From an uncultured Bacilli bacterium (GTDB lineage: Bacteria > Bacillota_I > Bacilli_A > RF39 > UBA660): DNA of 39,684 nt. Positions 11,868 to 21,164 of the stretch are shown in pieces; positions within the stretch are counted from its first letter, which is position 1, and each line of letters begins with the position of its first letter. Made by a program: the position numbers and the translations under genes. Below the pieces are notes generated by a model. The model ran no database searches. It had not been told where the DNA came from and saw only the letters and a program-made list of their open reading frames with translations. Location of the stretch: assembly GCA_949425635.1 (NCBI GenBank), contig CASPWD010000013.1, forward strand, positions 1 through 39,684, read 5' to 3'.

Positions 11868-12973
11868 TCTTCTGCACCTCCACTAACTGTAGGTGTCGTT
11901 AATGTGGAAAGAATTGTATTTATGTTTCCAACGACGTTATTTAATTCAGTTTTAGTAATATATTCGTTAGGTACACTTGATAACTTATTATTCCAATTTG
12001 AAATATCGTCTTCTGTTATATTTTTTACATAACTAGGAATTGTTGGGTCGGTTTCAGGATTACTATAATTATCATCTATATATTCCTTACACCAATTTTT
12101 TATTTCGTTTTTATCTTCTTCAGTATTATAATCAACTCCTGGTTGTGGCGTATAACCTTCAGGGCCTCTTAACATTTCATAATCTGTTGGATTAGTAGTT
12201 ATATATCGTTTGATAGAATAATATATTGTGTTTCCTTTTTTAACAGGATTTGTAAAAATAATTTTGTTATCATTGATAGCAAAATCTTTACCCATAATAA
12301 AATCCAAGCCATTTATTTTAACTTGGACTATATCGAAATTATTATATTGAATTTCAAGATTAATTGGAATAGAAGATGTTTCGCTAGTTGTAATAAGATG
12401 ATTTTCAAAAATTCGCAAGTAACTTATTTTTTCTAATATCGATTCATTTATTTCTTCTTCTTTTTCTGCTATCCATAATTCAAAATCACTTTTAGCTTTA
12501 TCTATTTTATTAAAGTAAACTTCAAAGATTGTTGGACTAGGCGTTATGCTTTCTTTAGAATCAGAATTGTATGAACCTTTTACTACAATTTCACTAATAG
12601 GTATTAATGAAAATCGTTTTTTTAATGTTTCGTTTTCATTCAAACTAAATCCATAAACACCTAAAGTAACCTTACACGGATTTAAAAATATTTCTGGTGG
12701 AATATAACAAGCAGTTTGATAATCTTTGTTATTGACGTTTATATTAGATATTACTACATCTATATTTTTATCTTTTTCTATTCCAAAACTTGCAACAATT
12801 TTCATATCGTCTTCTATTTTAGGACTAATAAAATTAAAATTCAATAATATATTTTGAAAATTTCCAGTTGGTATTTTTAGAGTAGAATTAACGCTTTTGA
12901 TATCCCCAGTGTCTATATCTTCAATACTTTTTATTTTTATTAAGCTATCAATATCTATATTTAAAACTTTCAT
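11864..12973 (-). CDS. Baseplate upper protein (BppU-like)
   Basis: 369 aa. The N-terminal ~150 residues resemble the BppU N-terminal domain (DUF2479) that attaches receptor-binding proteins to the siphophage baseplate. A helical middle follows, then the segment RGPEGYTPQPGVDY, often seen before the C-terminal part of such proteins, and a low-complexity end. Located between Tal and the fibre, as expected. Confidence 0.65.
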   Translation of the reverse strand: MKVLNIDIDSLIKIKSIEDIDTGDIKSVNSTLKIPTGNFQNILLNFNFISPKIEDDMKIVASFGIEKDKNIDVVISNINVNNKDYQTACYIPPEIFLNPCKVTLGVYGFSLNENETLKKRFSLIPISEIVVKGSYNSDSKESITPSPTIFEVYFNKIDKAKSDFELWIAEKEEEINESILEKISYLRIFENHLITTSETSSIPINLEIQYNNFDIVQVKINGLDFIMGKDFAINDNKIIFTNPVKKGNTIYYSIKRYITTNPTDYEMLRGPEGYTPQPGVDYNTEEDKNEIKNWCKEYIDDNYSNPETDPTIPSYVKNITEDDISNWNNKLSSVPNEYITKTELNNVVGNINTILSTLTTPTVSGGAEE

Positions 12974-12975
12974 CT

Positions 12976-13416
12976 TTAATCTCCTTCTTTTATTTTTATT
13001 AGCAAAATTTTAATATTGTAAACATCTTGGGAATTTCTAAAATTATAAAACTTGCATACTATAGATGTGTTTTTGAGTAAAAAAGTAGGATATATTTCCA
13101 TATCTGATGTTGATCCTTTATAACCACTGTTATTTCTTTTATAACCACCTGATTCACTCCATTCAAAACCTAATATATGGCAATTATCTTTAGTAAAACC
13201 TTCTGGATAATCAAGATTTAGGTCTTTAGTTTCTCCTGAGTTTAAGGATAAAGAACCGGTTAATATCCTAAAAACAAAATCTTCTTTAGAATAAGTTTCT
13301 TCTTTAGAATATACTTCTACTTTATTATAATCTTTGTCAACTCCATAAGTATTTTCGTCAGTAGTTGTATTTCCAGAAAACATTTGAATATTTAATTTTA
13401 GTTTATTTTTTTTCAC
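12976..13416 (-). CDS. Small baseplate-region protein, hypothetical
   Basis: About 146 aa from the GTG at 13416 after GAGGTG; an upstream GTG at 13425 overlaps the ribosome site. The N-terminus is Lys-rich and includes LKLNIQMFSG, a form of the LNLQLF leader seen at the start of many phage structural proteins. The rest is beta-rich. Probably a baseplate or tail-tip component; no firm family. Confidence 0.6.
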   Translation of the reverse strand: MKKNKLKLNIQMFSGNTTTDENTYGVDKDYNKVEVYSKEETYSKEDFVFRILTGSLSLNSGETKDLNLDYPEGFTKDNCHILGFEWSESGGYKRNNSGYKGSTSDMEIYPTFLLKNTSIVCKFYNFRNSQDVYNIKILLIKIKEGD

Positions 13417-13430
13417 TTTTATCACCTCTT

Positions 13431-15044
13431 TTATGAAATAACTTCAATTGTTAAATACGTTAATTCACTATTTATTTTTCCTCGAGCATTAGTTTCGTTT
13501 TTTACTTTCAAACAAATTTTGTCATTTTGTGATACTTGTATAATTTTATTAACAAAATGAAAAGTTCTTGTTGTGTTATCTGTTAGGCTCATAGCTATAT
13601 CTGAATTTTTGTATAAATTAACTCGAATACTATCGCTACCAGTATCATTAGAAAAAGAAACATTGCCCGATATTTTTACATAATTGACATCTTTGCCTAT
13701 ATTGACCTTCCCATTAGAAATAGACAGTTTTGTTCCAATTGACATATTTTTAACTAAAGGAATATCAATTTCGTTTGTAGTTGTTAAATCAATATCTGAT
13801 GATATTTTTAATGCAATAATATTAGCTGAAGTTTCTAATTGTTGTTTAATCAAAGTAGTTACTTGTTCTTGATTTGCAGTTTCTGTTTTTATAGTCTCAA
13901 TTGTCTTTATTATTTGATTAGCATTAGTTCTATTAGTCAAAGAATTATCTGTTAGTGTTTTTTTCACTTGTCCTAGTGTGATTTGAGTATTAGCTATATT
14001 AAACAAATCTAACTCAAGTTTTTCTAATAGGTATTTTTCATTAATTCCGTGTTTTAGGCTAACAACATATACATAGTAAAGAAATTTAAAATCATTAACA
14101 TTTGTTTCTGAAGTTAAATAATTTGCCTTTATTTCTAAAGTTTGTGATAATTTAACACTATTTTCTAAAATTTGTTGTGCTTTAGTTAATAAGTTGCTAG
14201 CAAGTGTTACATCATCAAATGTACATAAGTTGGAATCAGCATATATTACACCAAATTCTTCTGCTTTTTCTTCATCGATTAAATAATCTTTATTGTTATT
14301 TACACTTTTTATATCTAATCTTTGTGAAGTCTCATTACCATTTGAGTCTTTTAATTTTGCTCCTCGTGGGATACAAGCTGTAGCCAAATCTTTAGCACTA
14401 ATTAAATTATTTATATCTAATAAATTAACCCCATATTCTATTTTTTGATTTGATGTATATGGTGGTTCTTTATAATAATTAAAAATAGGCATTTCATCTT
14501 CATCGTGAGTTAAGTATATATATCCTCCGTATGTTGGAATTATTTTTTCCTCAAAAACTTTCCACGTTTTAGTATCAGTTTCACAAGAAAAGTTAACTTT
14601 TTCATTAGGATCTTCTACTTCAATAATTCCTATTTTAATTTTTTGAAAATCTTTAACTTGACTATTATGATTGTTTATTAAACTTATAATAAACTGTTTT
14701 AAAGAAACTGTTTGGTTAGTTAAATTATAAGGTCTATATATACTATCTAGCAAAAATGCAAGCTCTCCCTCACAGTCAACTTTTTTACTTTTATTAAAAC
14801 CTTGATTATCTTCAAATATTCTGCCTCTAAAAATTAAATCATTTCTGTCATATACCTTAATAATAGAACTCATTTTTTTTATTTTATTGAAATATCTATG
14901 ATTACTATATATATTGAATTGAAATGAATTAGTTTTATTGGCTTCTAATGATAATTTAGTATTAGTAATAATCATATCTTCGTGTTCTATATCATCTAAT
15001 CTATAATCATATAAAATATAATCATCTAATTTCACTTGAAACAT
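13431..15044 (-). CDS. Tail-associated protein (Tal-like, gp44/prophage endopeptidase tail type)
   Basis: 537 aa. The N-terminal ~350 residues look like the tail-hub domain of siphophage Tal proteins (prophage endopeptidase tail family): beta-rich, with the segment ATACIPRGAKLKDSNGN. A coiled-coil stretch follows (~375-425) and a beta-rich C-terminal domain (~430-537) that could be a carbohydrate- or cell-wall-binding module. It closes the tail tube and starts wall penetration. It overlaps Dit by one base. No catalytic domain is clear. Confidence 0.75.
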   Translation of the reverse strand: MFQVKLDDYILYDYRLDDIEHEDMIITNTKLSLEANKTNSFQFNIYSNHRYFNKIKKMSSIIKVYDRNDLIFRGRIFEDNQGFNKSKKVDCEGELAFLLDSIYRPYNLTNQTVSLKQFIISLINNHNSQVKDFQKIKIGIIEVEDPNEKVNFSCETDTKTWKVFEEKIIPTYGGYIYLTHDEDEMPIFNYYKEPPYTSNQKIEYGVNLLDINNLISAKDLATACIPRGAKLKDSNGNETSQRLDIKSVNNNKDYLIDEEKAEEFGVIYADSNLCTFDDVTLASNLLTKAQQILENSVKLSQTLEIKANYLTSETNVNDFKFLYYVYVVSLKHGINEKYLLEKLELDLFNIANTQITLGQVKKTLTDNSLTNRTNANQIIKTIETIKTETANQEQVTTLIKQQLETSANIIALKISSDIDLTTTNEIDIPLVKNMSIGTKLSISNGKVNIGKDVNYVKISGNVSFSNDTGSDSIRVNLYKNSDIAMSLTDNTTRTFHFVNKIIQVSQNDKICLKVKNETNARGKINSELTYLTIEVIS

Positions 15045-15706
15045 TATAAACTAGCCTCCTGATATTCTATTTTAAATGTTCCAGTACCTTTTATTTTTAG
15101 AACATTAACACCTTGTTTTAGATAAATATTTAGTACTTCATGTGTTCCTCTTTCTAGAGAGTATGAATGTTCTTCAAATTCTATTTTCATATCATCAGAT
15201 ATAGTGATTTTAGGAACAACATTTTTTCTTTCATTCGTTATTTCAACAATTCTTTCATTATCGACATTGAATTTGTATATAGTAATATTTTGTTTATATT
15301 TGTATGGATTACAAGTAGCTACTAATTTAAACGTTCCTGTTGCTTTATTTATTGCAAAATCTTCTATCGAAATTCTTCCTATATAATAGTAATCTAAATC
15401 TCTATACATAGTTATTTTAAATCTCTTACCATGAATGTAATTAGCTATTTTACTCTTAATTTTTCCAATATCATTAAATTTTTCTCTCATAGTAAAAGTA
15501 AATTTGGGAGTTCTGTCATTGTATTTCACTTCATCAAGAGCTTCGGTATTATCTATTGTTCCATCTCCTCCGGAATTAGCAATATAATCAGTTTTAGGGG
15601 AAGGAAGAGGATCTTCTATATTATTTAGAATCAATCCCCAATCTTCATATGTATTAACATACTTTGTATTATCTTTTATATCCTCTAATAATATAAAACG
15701 TTCCAT
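15044..15706 (-). CDS. Distal tail protein (Dit)
   Basis: 220 aa, following the tape measure and preceding Tal, the invariant Dit position. The N-terminal strand-rich part (YEDWGLILNNIEDPLPSPKTDYI) and the C-terminal galectin-like beta half (KFNVDNERIVEITNERKN onward) agree with siphophage Dit proteins, which form the hexameric hub between tube and tip. It is coupled to both neighbours by one-base overlaps. Confidence 0.8.
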   Translation of the reverse strand: MERFILLEDIKDNTKYVNTYEDWGLILNNIEDPLPSPKTDYIANSGGDGTIDNTEALDEVKYNDRTPKFTFTMREKFNDIGKIKSKIANYIHGKRFKITMYRDLDYYYIGRISIEDFAINKATGTFKLVATCNPYKYKQNITIYKFNVDNERIVEITNERKNVVPKITISDDMKIEFEEHSYSLERGTHEVLNIYLKQGVNVLKIKGTGTFKIEYQEASL

Positions 15707-18384
15707 TATCTACCTCTTCCTTTCTTATCTGATAAATCCCCAAATTCTTTATCTAAAGGTGCCGCTAATTCTCCTACTAAAGCGCCAGTATCTAAACGTA
15801 ATTGTCTTTTTGTTAGCAATGGTAAATATTGAAGTAAAATCTCTATTAAAGTATCAATACGAGCCTCAAGTAGATGATTTTGATTACTTACTGATTGTCT
15901 TATCATACTCATCAAAGAATTAGTTCCTACGATAGTTTCTGAGCCTTTTTCACCTGCTCCCATAAATTGACCGTTTTTATTCATACCAAATATTGTAGGT
16001 TCATCTAAAATCATTCCTGAATCCATAGCTTTTGCATACCAATCAACTGCTAATTTAGGAATACCTTTTTTTATCCAATCAGCAGGATTTAAACTGGCAT
16101 TTTTAATACTAAAATGTGGTAATTTAATTTTTGCTGTAAAATTGGTAAAAAAACTTTTAATTTTATTAATATATTCTCCTACTTTATCTTTAGCTTTTTT
16201 AATTGGTTCAGTTATAAAGTTTTTTATTCCATTGAAAATATTGCTAACTTTATCCTTTGCTGAGTTAAATCTGTCAACTATTCCATCTTTTATATTAGTA
16301 ACAACATTTACAATCCAATTTTTAGCATTTATAAGAGGTTGAATCGTATGTTCGTATAACCATGTTCCTAAAGTATTAAAAAAAGAACATACACCATTCC
16401 ATTTTTCCTGCCACCATGAAACAACTCCTTGCCACCAATTAGAAATAGCATTTTTGAGATTTTCAAGTGCTTGAACTATTCCTAATTTCTCAAGTAAAGA
16501 GCCAAAAAATGATGCTACACCTTCAAAAAATCCAGATATAAGAGACCATGCTATTTTAAAAGGACTAACTATTATTCCAATTACTGAACCAAAAATTTTC
16601 TTTAAACCACCGAGTATTTTATCCCCATCTAAAGTAAAAATCCCTACTATTACCTCTCCTATACCACTTAGTAAATCTACCACATGGCCAATAAAATCTA
16701 TTAATGGAAATATAGCATTTAATATAGCATTAAATACGCCTGATAGTATTGTTAGAGCAGGAATTAATGCTATTCCTATAACAGTTCCTATTACTTTAAA
16801 TAAATCTTTTAATCCTTTTAATTTTTCAATTAATGGTTGTATTTTTTCTTTTATCTGATTAATTTTTTCAGCTAATTTAATATTTTCAATAAACCCTTTA
16901 AAAACTTTTACAATTTTATCCCAATTGCTCTTTAAAACAACGAATAATCCTACTAAAACAACAATTGGTGCTATAACTGGTAATATTGCTCCTAGTAACC
17001 CTGCAAAACCACTCACTACACCGCTAAGTGCTAATTTTGCAATTCCTAAGACACCTGATAAACCGCCACCACTAGCATTAAATGTAATTATAACCCCTTG
17101 TAGAGTTGGTAAAACTTTGCCAATAATACTCTTAATACCACCAAAGCCATTTTTTACAAGATTTATTGGATTTGTTAAATTTCCTAAACTTTTTCCTACT
17201 TTTGTAAGCAATGATGGCACAACGCTAAATTTATTAACCAATCCTGGTAATCCTCCTGCTTCGTGAAGATCACTTATTTTTTCAAATAATCCTCCGAATT
17301 TAGAAGTTAACTTTCCTAAAATTGAAATTATTGGACCTACTACGGCTAATTTTAAAATTAAATCTCCTATCTTTTTTAGACTTTCTTGTCCTTCTTTTGT
17401 TTCAGCAAACTCATTAAACTTGTTAAGTAATCGAGATACTTTTTGCAATGTAGGAGCTATAGCATCTGTTATTCCAGATAAAACTTTAGGTAAATGACCT
17501 AATGCAGTACCAAAAGCATTTACCAAGTCAATCATATACTGTTTATTGTCAAATGCTCCAATTAATTCGGTAGAAAAATTCCTAAAAGACGATTTTAAAC
17601 CATCTAAAGCACCTGTTAAAGTTCCGCCTTTTAATTGTTGTGCCATTCCTGACAATCCTTGATGAAATTGTCCAGCATAAGTATATCCATTTTCCATTCC
17701 ATCACATAAAATATCTAAACCTTCTTTTGCAGGAACCATACCTTTGGAAACCATTTCTTGCATTTCATCAGTAGTTTTATTATAATGAGCTGCTAAAATT
17801 TGTAATCCATTTACACCACGTTCTGATAGCATATTAAGGTCATCTGTAAGAACTTTACCTTTAGCTGATACTTTTCCGAAAACAGAAGCTAAACTCTCTA
17901 TATCAGCGCTGGAACCACCAAATCCAGCTACAGCATCCGTTATTGCTTGTAGATATTTAGTAGTATCTTGTGCACTTGCACCCATACCAACCAAGGTTTT
18001 ACCTGCAGTTAAAAAAGCTTCTTGTGAATATGTAGAAGCTTTGGCGACTTTCAAGAGCGATTGATACATATTTTCGGCGGCGTCACTGCCACCTAACATT
18101 TTCTCAAAAACTCCCATTGATGATTCTTTTAATTTAACAAAGTCTATAGCTGTCTTTCCTGCTGCTACACCTATCCCAACTAGAGGCAAAGTTACAGTTT
18201 TTGTTATCTTTGAACCTATTTTAGTCATAGTTTCTCCGGCTTTTGTAAAACCTTTACCAATAGTCTCAAATTTCTTTGCTAATTCTTTAGAAACATTTTC
18301 TGCTTTTTTATTTATTTCATCTAATGATTTGTTAGCTTCCTTATTATTAATACTAACTAATCCTAATATTTCAAATACTGTCAT
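15706..18384 (-). CDS. Tail tape measure protein
   Basis: 892 aa. An N-terminal helical region precedes the phage tape-measure core (residues ~80-260, with AGKTLVGMGASAQDTTKYLQ and MLSERGVNGLQIL). Several hydrophobic segments around residues 440-620 are typical of tape measures that insert into the host membrane, and a Lys-rich amphipathic C-terminal region follows. It sets tail length and is ejected with DNA. The ATG at 18384 has GGAGGTAGAG upstream. It sits directly after the frameshifted chaperone pair. Confidence 0.93.
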   Translation of the reverse strand: MTVFEILGLVSINNKEANKSLDEINKKAENVSKELAKKFETIGKGFTKAGETMTKIGSKITKTVTLPLVGIGVAAGKTAIDFVKLKESSMGVFEKMLGGSDAAENMYQSLLKVAKASTYSQEAFLTAGKTLVGMGASAQDTTKYLQAITDAVAGFGGSSADIESLASVFGKVSAKGKVLTDDLNMLSERGVNGLQILAAHYNKTTDEMQEMVSKGMVPAKEGLDILCDGMENGYTYAGQFHQGLSGMAQQLKGGTLTGALDGLKSSFRNFSTELIGAFDNKQYMIDLVNAFGTALGHLPKVLSGITDAIAPTLQKVSRLLNKFNEFAETKEGQESLKKIGDLILKLAVVGPIISILGKLTSKFGGLFEKISDLHEAGGLPGLVNKFSVVPSLLTKVGKSLGNLTNPINLVKNGFGGIKSIIGKVLPTLQGVIITFNASGGGLSGVLGIAKLALSGVVSGFAGLLGAILPVIAPIVVLVGLFVVLKSNWDKIVKVFKGFIENIKLAEKINQIKEKIQPLIEKLKGLKDLFKVIGTVIGIALIPALTILSGVFNAILNAIFPLIDFIGHVVDLLSGIGEVIVGIFTLDGDKILGGLKKIFGSVIGIIVSPFKIAWSLISGFFEGVASFFGSLLEKLGIVQALENLKNAISNWWQGVVSWWQEKWNGVCSFFNTLGTWLYEHTIQPLINAKNWIVNVVTNIKDGIVDRFNSAKDKVSNIFNGIKNFITEPIKKAKDKVGEYINKIKSFFTNFTAKIKLPHFSIKNASLNPADWIKKGIPKLAVDWYAKAMDSGMILDEPTIFGMNKNGQFMGAGEKGSETIVGTNSLMSMIRQSVSNQNHLLEARIDTLIEILLQYLPLLTKRQLRLDTGALVGELAAPLDKEFGDLSDKKGRGR

Positions 18385-18391
18385 TGTATCT

Positions 18392-18748
18392 CTACCTCCT
18401 TTCTTCTTGTGGAGGCTTAAAATTGTTTAATATATTTAATGAATTTTTATATTCTTTTTGAAAATATTCTTTTGCTTCCTTTTTTGTCATAGTAATTTCA
18501 TTTGATGTATTAGACTCATATACTTCTTTTTTCCATTCAGAAAAACTTTTTTCATTCCACGGATTCAAAGATAAATATAATTGCCAATCATTATCGTTTC
18601 TACTTTGATTTATAATCATATCAATTGCATCTTCTAAATCATCAGTTTCAATAAAACTATCTAAAAACAAAAAAGGATTTGAATATCTTTTGAATATTAA
18701 ATCTATAAATTCTAATCTGTTATATTTAACAATTTTAAGACACGCTTT
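18392..18748 (-). CDS. Tail assembly chaperone, frameshift extension (gpT-like)
   Basis: This frame has no credible own start: the first possible start is a TTG without a ribosome site. It is open upstream to the slippery site at 18748-18754. Read by -1 frameshift from the 18712-19173 gene it adds 118 residues, giving a ~260-aa gpGT-type fusion. The segment FLFLDSFIETDDLEDAIDMIINQ is typical of this family in Bacillota phages. It recruits tail-tube and tape-measure proteins during tail assembly. Confidence 0.75.
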   Translation of the reverse strand, partial: KACLKIVKYNRLEFIDLIFKRYSNPFLFLDSFIETDDLEDAIDMIINQSRNDNDWQLYLSLNPWNEKSFSEWKKEVYESNTSNEITMTKKEAKEYFQKEYKNSLNILNNFKPPQEERR

Positions 18749-19173
18749 AAAAAACCCATAAATTCCTCTTTTTTGAAGAAATCAAATAGCATCTCAAAAA
18801 AGTCATCGAAATCTAGGTTTTGTACTTCTTCTAAACTTAAATCACTTGTATTAGATAGTAATTTATGTAGTTCGCTTTCATAATTTTCATATCCTTCAGT
18901 AATTATTTGCATTAATTCTGTGATAACTGTAGCTCCTATTAACATCATAATAGAGTTATCTTCTGTTTCCTTATTATTTTGAATACCTGATATTGCAGAT
19001 TTAACATCATCACTTTTTAATAAATTAGATAATTTATTAATGCCTATTTTTTTAATAAGAGATGTCATTAATCCTATATCACAGGCTTTTAATTTTCTAA
19101 AAGTATATTTTTTAGTTTTTTCTATATTTTCTACTATTTTTTCTTCATTCAAAGTTTCTACATTTTCATTCAT
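18712..19173 (-). CDS. Tail assembly chaperone (gpG-like)
   Basis: 153 aa, lying between the major tail and tape-measure genes, the standard place for gpG-type chaperones. Helical and acidic, with the C-terminal sequence DFDDFFEMLFDFFKKEEFMGFL. The slippery heptamer T TTT TTA occurs in frame 11 codons before its stop, allowing a -1 shift into the downstream frame. The shorter unshifted form is expected to be the more abundant. The ATG at 19173 follows ATAGGAGG. Confidence 0.8.
   Translation of the reverse strand: MNENVETLNEEKIVENIEKTKKYTFRKLKACDIGLMTSLIKKIGINKLSNLLKSDDVKSAISGIQNNKETEDNSIMMLIGATVITELMQIITEGYENYESELHKLLSNTSDLSLEEVQNLDFDDFFEMLFDFFKKEEFMGFLKRVLKLLNITD
18748..18754 (-). promoter_or_regulatory. 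-1 ribosomal frameshift slippery site
   Basis: On the minus strand the heptamer reads T TTT TTA in the zero frame of the chaperone gene (codons GGT TTT TTA). It is a canonical X XXY YYZ site. A -1 slip enters the frame that stays open from here to 18392. Confidence 0.8.
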
Positions 19174-19191
19174 TGAAAATTCCTCCTATGC

Positions 19192-19216
19192 AAAAAGACA
19201 CTTTAATTAGTGTCTT
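19192..19216 (-). terminator. Terminator after the major tail protein
   Basis: AAGACACT and AGTGTCTT pair around AATTAA, followed by TTT; the stem starts at the major tail stop codon. Partial termination here would make major tail protein mRNA more abundant than the downstream tail genes. Confidence 0.7.
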
Positions 19217-19925
19217 AAACTCCTACTTTTTCACTTTGTGGAAAATAAATAAAGTATGGTAGATGTTCTAAATCATCTTGTTCAAAAGATGCCGTACATT
19301 CTGCTGTAACTTTCATACTTGAAACTTCTTTATTTTTTGGTTCTAATTCCATAGCACCCTCAACAATGGCATTTTCAAATATTACAATTACTTGTTCTCC
19401 ACTTGTTAAGGTGCCAACAAAAGCCACATTATCAAAATAAGCATCATCATCTATATCTCTGACAGATTTATAGATTTTATATCCTTCTATTTCTTTTGAT
19501 GTGTCCTCTACCATATGAAGTGCTTGAATTAAATTATCTTCTTTAAATTCAAGTAAATTAATCTCCATATTAGCAGTTTCACCAACTTTTTTCTCTAAAC
19601 CTTTAACTTTAACTGTAGCTCCATCTGCTTCTATTGTCATATATTCTGGTGTAATTGTTACTTTTCCTCCGCCAGTAGTAGCTCCTAAAACCTTACCATC
19701 CCATCCTAATTCATAATAAGTAGAAATACTGCTATCAGATGGAGTCTCTACTTCAGTGTAAGTATTATCAGTCTTTGTATAATACTTTTTGCCAGTAACT
19801 ACTTTGCCATCTTTAGTTATTTTATAATCATATTTTAAATTTTTATAATAGGCACCTGCTCCTAAAAGAATTTCTTTAGGGGTATTTTCAGTAATACCGT
19901 GTGTTTTTAATTTTTCTATATTCAT
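19215..19925 (-). CDS. Major tail (tube) protein
   Basis: 236 aa, located between the tail terminator and the assembly chaperones, followed by a terminator hairpin as highly expressed structural genes often are. Beta-rich, with an opening NIEKLKTHGITENTPKEILLGAGAYYKN-type region and a middle of tube-domain character (ALHMVEDTSKEIEGYKIYKS). It forms the helical tail tube. The ATG at 19925 follows GGAGGAAAT. Confidence 0.8.
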   Translation of the reverse strand: MNIEKLKTHGITENTPKEILLGAGAYYKNLKYDYKITKDGKVVTGKKYYTKTDNTYTEVETPSDSSISTYYELGWDGKVLGATTGGGKVTITPEYMTIEADGATVKVKGLEKKVGETANMEINLLEFKEDNLIQALHMVEDTSKEIEGYKIYKSVRDIDDDAYFDNVAFVGTLTSGEQVIVIFENAIVEGAMELEPKNKEVSSMKVTAECTASFEQDDLEHLPYFIYFPQSEKVGV

Positions 19926-19928
19926 ATT

Positions 19929-20300
19929 CTAATTTCCTCCTTCAAAATATTGAACATCTATTCTTATTTCTTGTTTTTTTAAATTGTCTATATCTTGTAA
20001 TACAGGCAACGAATTACTATAAGACAAACTTATAGCTGTATTATTTTTGATAATTTTCAAATCTGCAAATTTCTTTTTAATCTTCTGATTAACATCTAAA
20101 ATGTTTGTGCTAGATAAATTTTTATCCCATATAGTTAAAAGAAACTCGCCTTTTGAACAGTGAGTTTCTTCTATATATTCATTCTCAAAATATTCTCCAA
20201 CTACATATGGATATTTCAGTTTATTTTTTAGTTCTAAATAATCATAGTTGATATTTAGTTTTTTTAATGATTGTGCTACTACATTTAGTAAGTTTTTCAT
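19929..20300 (-). CDS. Tail terminator/completion protein
   Basis: 123 aa, placed between the HK97 gp10-like connector and the major tail protein. The mixed alpha/beta composition and the opening pattern of a helix followed by strands (NYDYLELKNKLKYPYVVGEYFE) suit siphophage tail-terminator proteins, which cap the tube at the head-proximal end. It overlaps the preceding gene by four bases. Confidence 0.65.
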   Translation of the reverse strand: MKNLLNVVAQSLKKLNINYDYLELKNKLKYPYVVGEYFENEYIEETHCSKGEFLLTIWDKNLSSTNILDVNQKIKKKFADLKIIKNNTAISLSYSNSLPVLQDIDNLKKQEIRIDVQYFEGGN

Positions 20301-20797
20301 ATTCCATTCAACTCCCTATAAATTTTATTAGCTTGTTCTTGTATTTTGTTTTTCTTTACAATAAAAGCTCTATAAAGCATTCTTTGAGGTTTTTGTCCAT
20401 TTGTATAAAAAGCCTCTAATCCTTTATTTCTTAATATTGCCATAATTCTTTTAGCTTCTTGTAAGGTATAGTATTTTGGTGTATCTGACTTTTCTAATGT
20501 GCTACCTTCAACGTAAATCCAGTACCCTTTACGGCCTTTGCCATCAAGAGCATATTCTCCTGTACCGAGTTCTACCCAAACAGAGTATTTTATACTTGAA
20601 CCTATATAAGCAGTCAAATTACTCTCATCTACGTAGCTATCCTGTTCAAAAGAACGTTTTAAAGCACCGTGTTTTGTTGGAGTGTTTCGTACTGTTTGAG
20701 ATACCAATACCTCTTTTGCATCATATAAAAAACCTATTGCTTTATCATTTAGGGCTTTTTGTACTTCTATTTTGTTGCTTTCAAATTTTACACTCAT
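20297..20797 (-). CDS. HK97 gp10-like head-tail connector protein
   Basis: 166 aa with the HK97 gp10 family pattern: an N-terminal helix, then NTPTKHGALKRSF and the SIKYSVWVELGTGEY segment, followed by GKGRKGYWIYVEG and the RMLYRAF motif near the end. It sits between head-closure and tail-terminator genes and joins head and tail during assembly. It overlaps both neighbours. Confidence 0.85.
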   Translation of the reverse strand: MSVKFESNKIEVQKALNDKAIGFLYDAKEVLVSQTVRNTPTKHGALKRSFEQDSYVDESNLTAYIGSSIKYSVWVELGTGEYALDGKGRKGYWIYVEGSTLEKSDTPKYYTLQEAKRIMAILRNKGLEAFYTNGQKPQRMLYRAFIVKKNKIQEQANKIYRELNGI

Positions 20798-21162
20798 TAA
20801 GCACCTTTATATTTTAGGTAAATTTCATAATGATAATTTAATTCCATAGGGTTATCAATCCATAAAACATCATATTCTTTGTCATTGCAGTAAGCTTTTA
20901 ACTCATTGATAGTAGCTTTACGAGTTACACCTTCATTATCTACAAAATCAGGCAATTCATCATAATCACATATAAAATAATGTGTGCTTTCTTCTATTTT
21001 TGCATTATAGGTTGAATGTGAAGCATCAGCGTTTACCATATCTAAAAATCCACAAAACGTCTTATAATCAATATAGCTTGGTATTTGTTCGCCTATATCG
21101 TTTTCTATAAAATCATCTTTTCTTTTGAGAACTAATTCTATATTTCCGCCTATTTTTTCCAT
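20797..21162 (-). CDS. Head closure protein (SPP1 gp16-like)
   Basis: 121 aa. A small beta-barrel-type composition with SHSTYNAKIEESTHYF and DVLWIDNPMELNYHYEIYL, resembling head-tail adaptor (gp16-like, stopper) proteins. Gene order (gp15-like adaptor, stopper, gp10-like, terminator) supports the call. It would close the portal channel after packaging. Confidence 0.7.
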   Translation of the reverse strand: MEKIGGNIELVLKRKDDFIENDIGEQIPSYIDYKTFCGFLDMVNADASHSTYNAKIEESTHYFICDYDELPDFVDNEGVTRKATINELKAYCNDKEYDVLWIDNPMELNYHYEIYLKYKGA

Positions 21163-21164
21163 AA

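Noticed and set aside
16925..17266. 113-aa plus-strand ORF within the tape measure gene
   Set aside because: Antisense shadow of the tape measure frame; no ribosome site and atypical direction.
18392..18670. Independent gene with a TTG start at 18670
   Set aside because: No ribosome site at the TTG, and the frame is open back to a canonical slippery site; the frameshift explanation is better.
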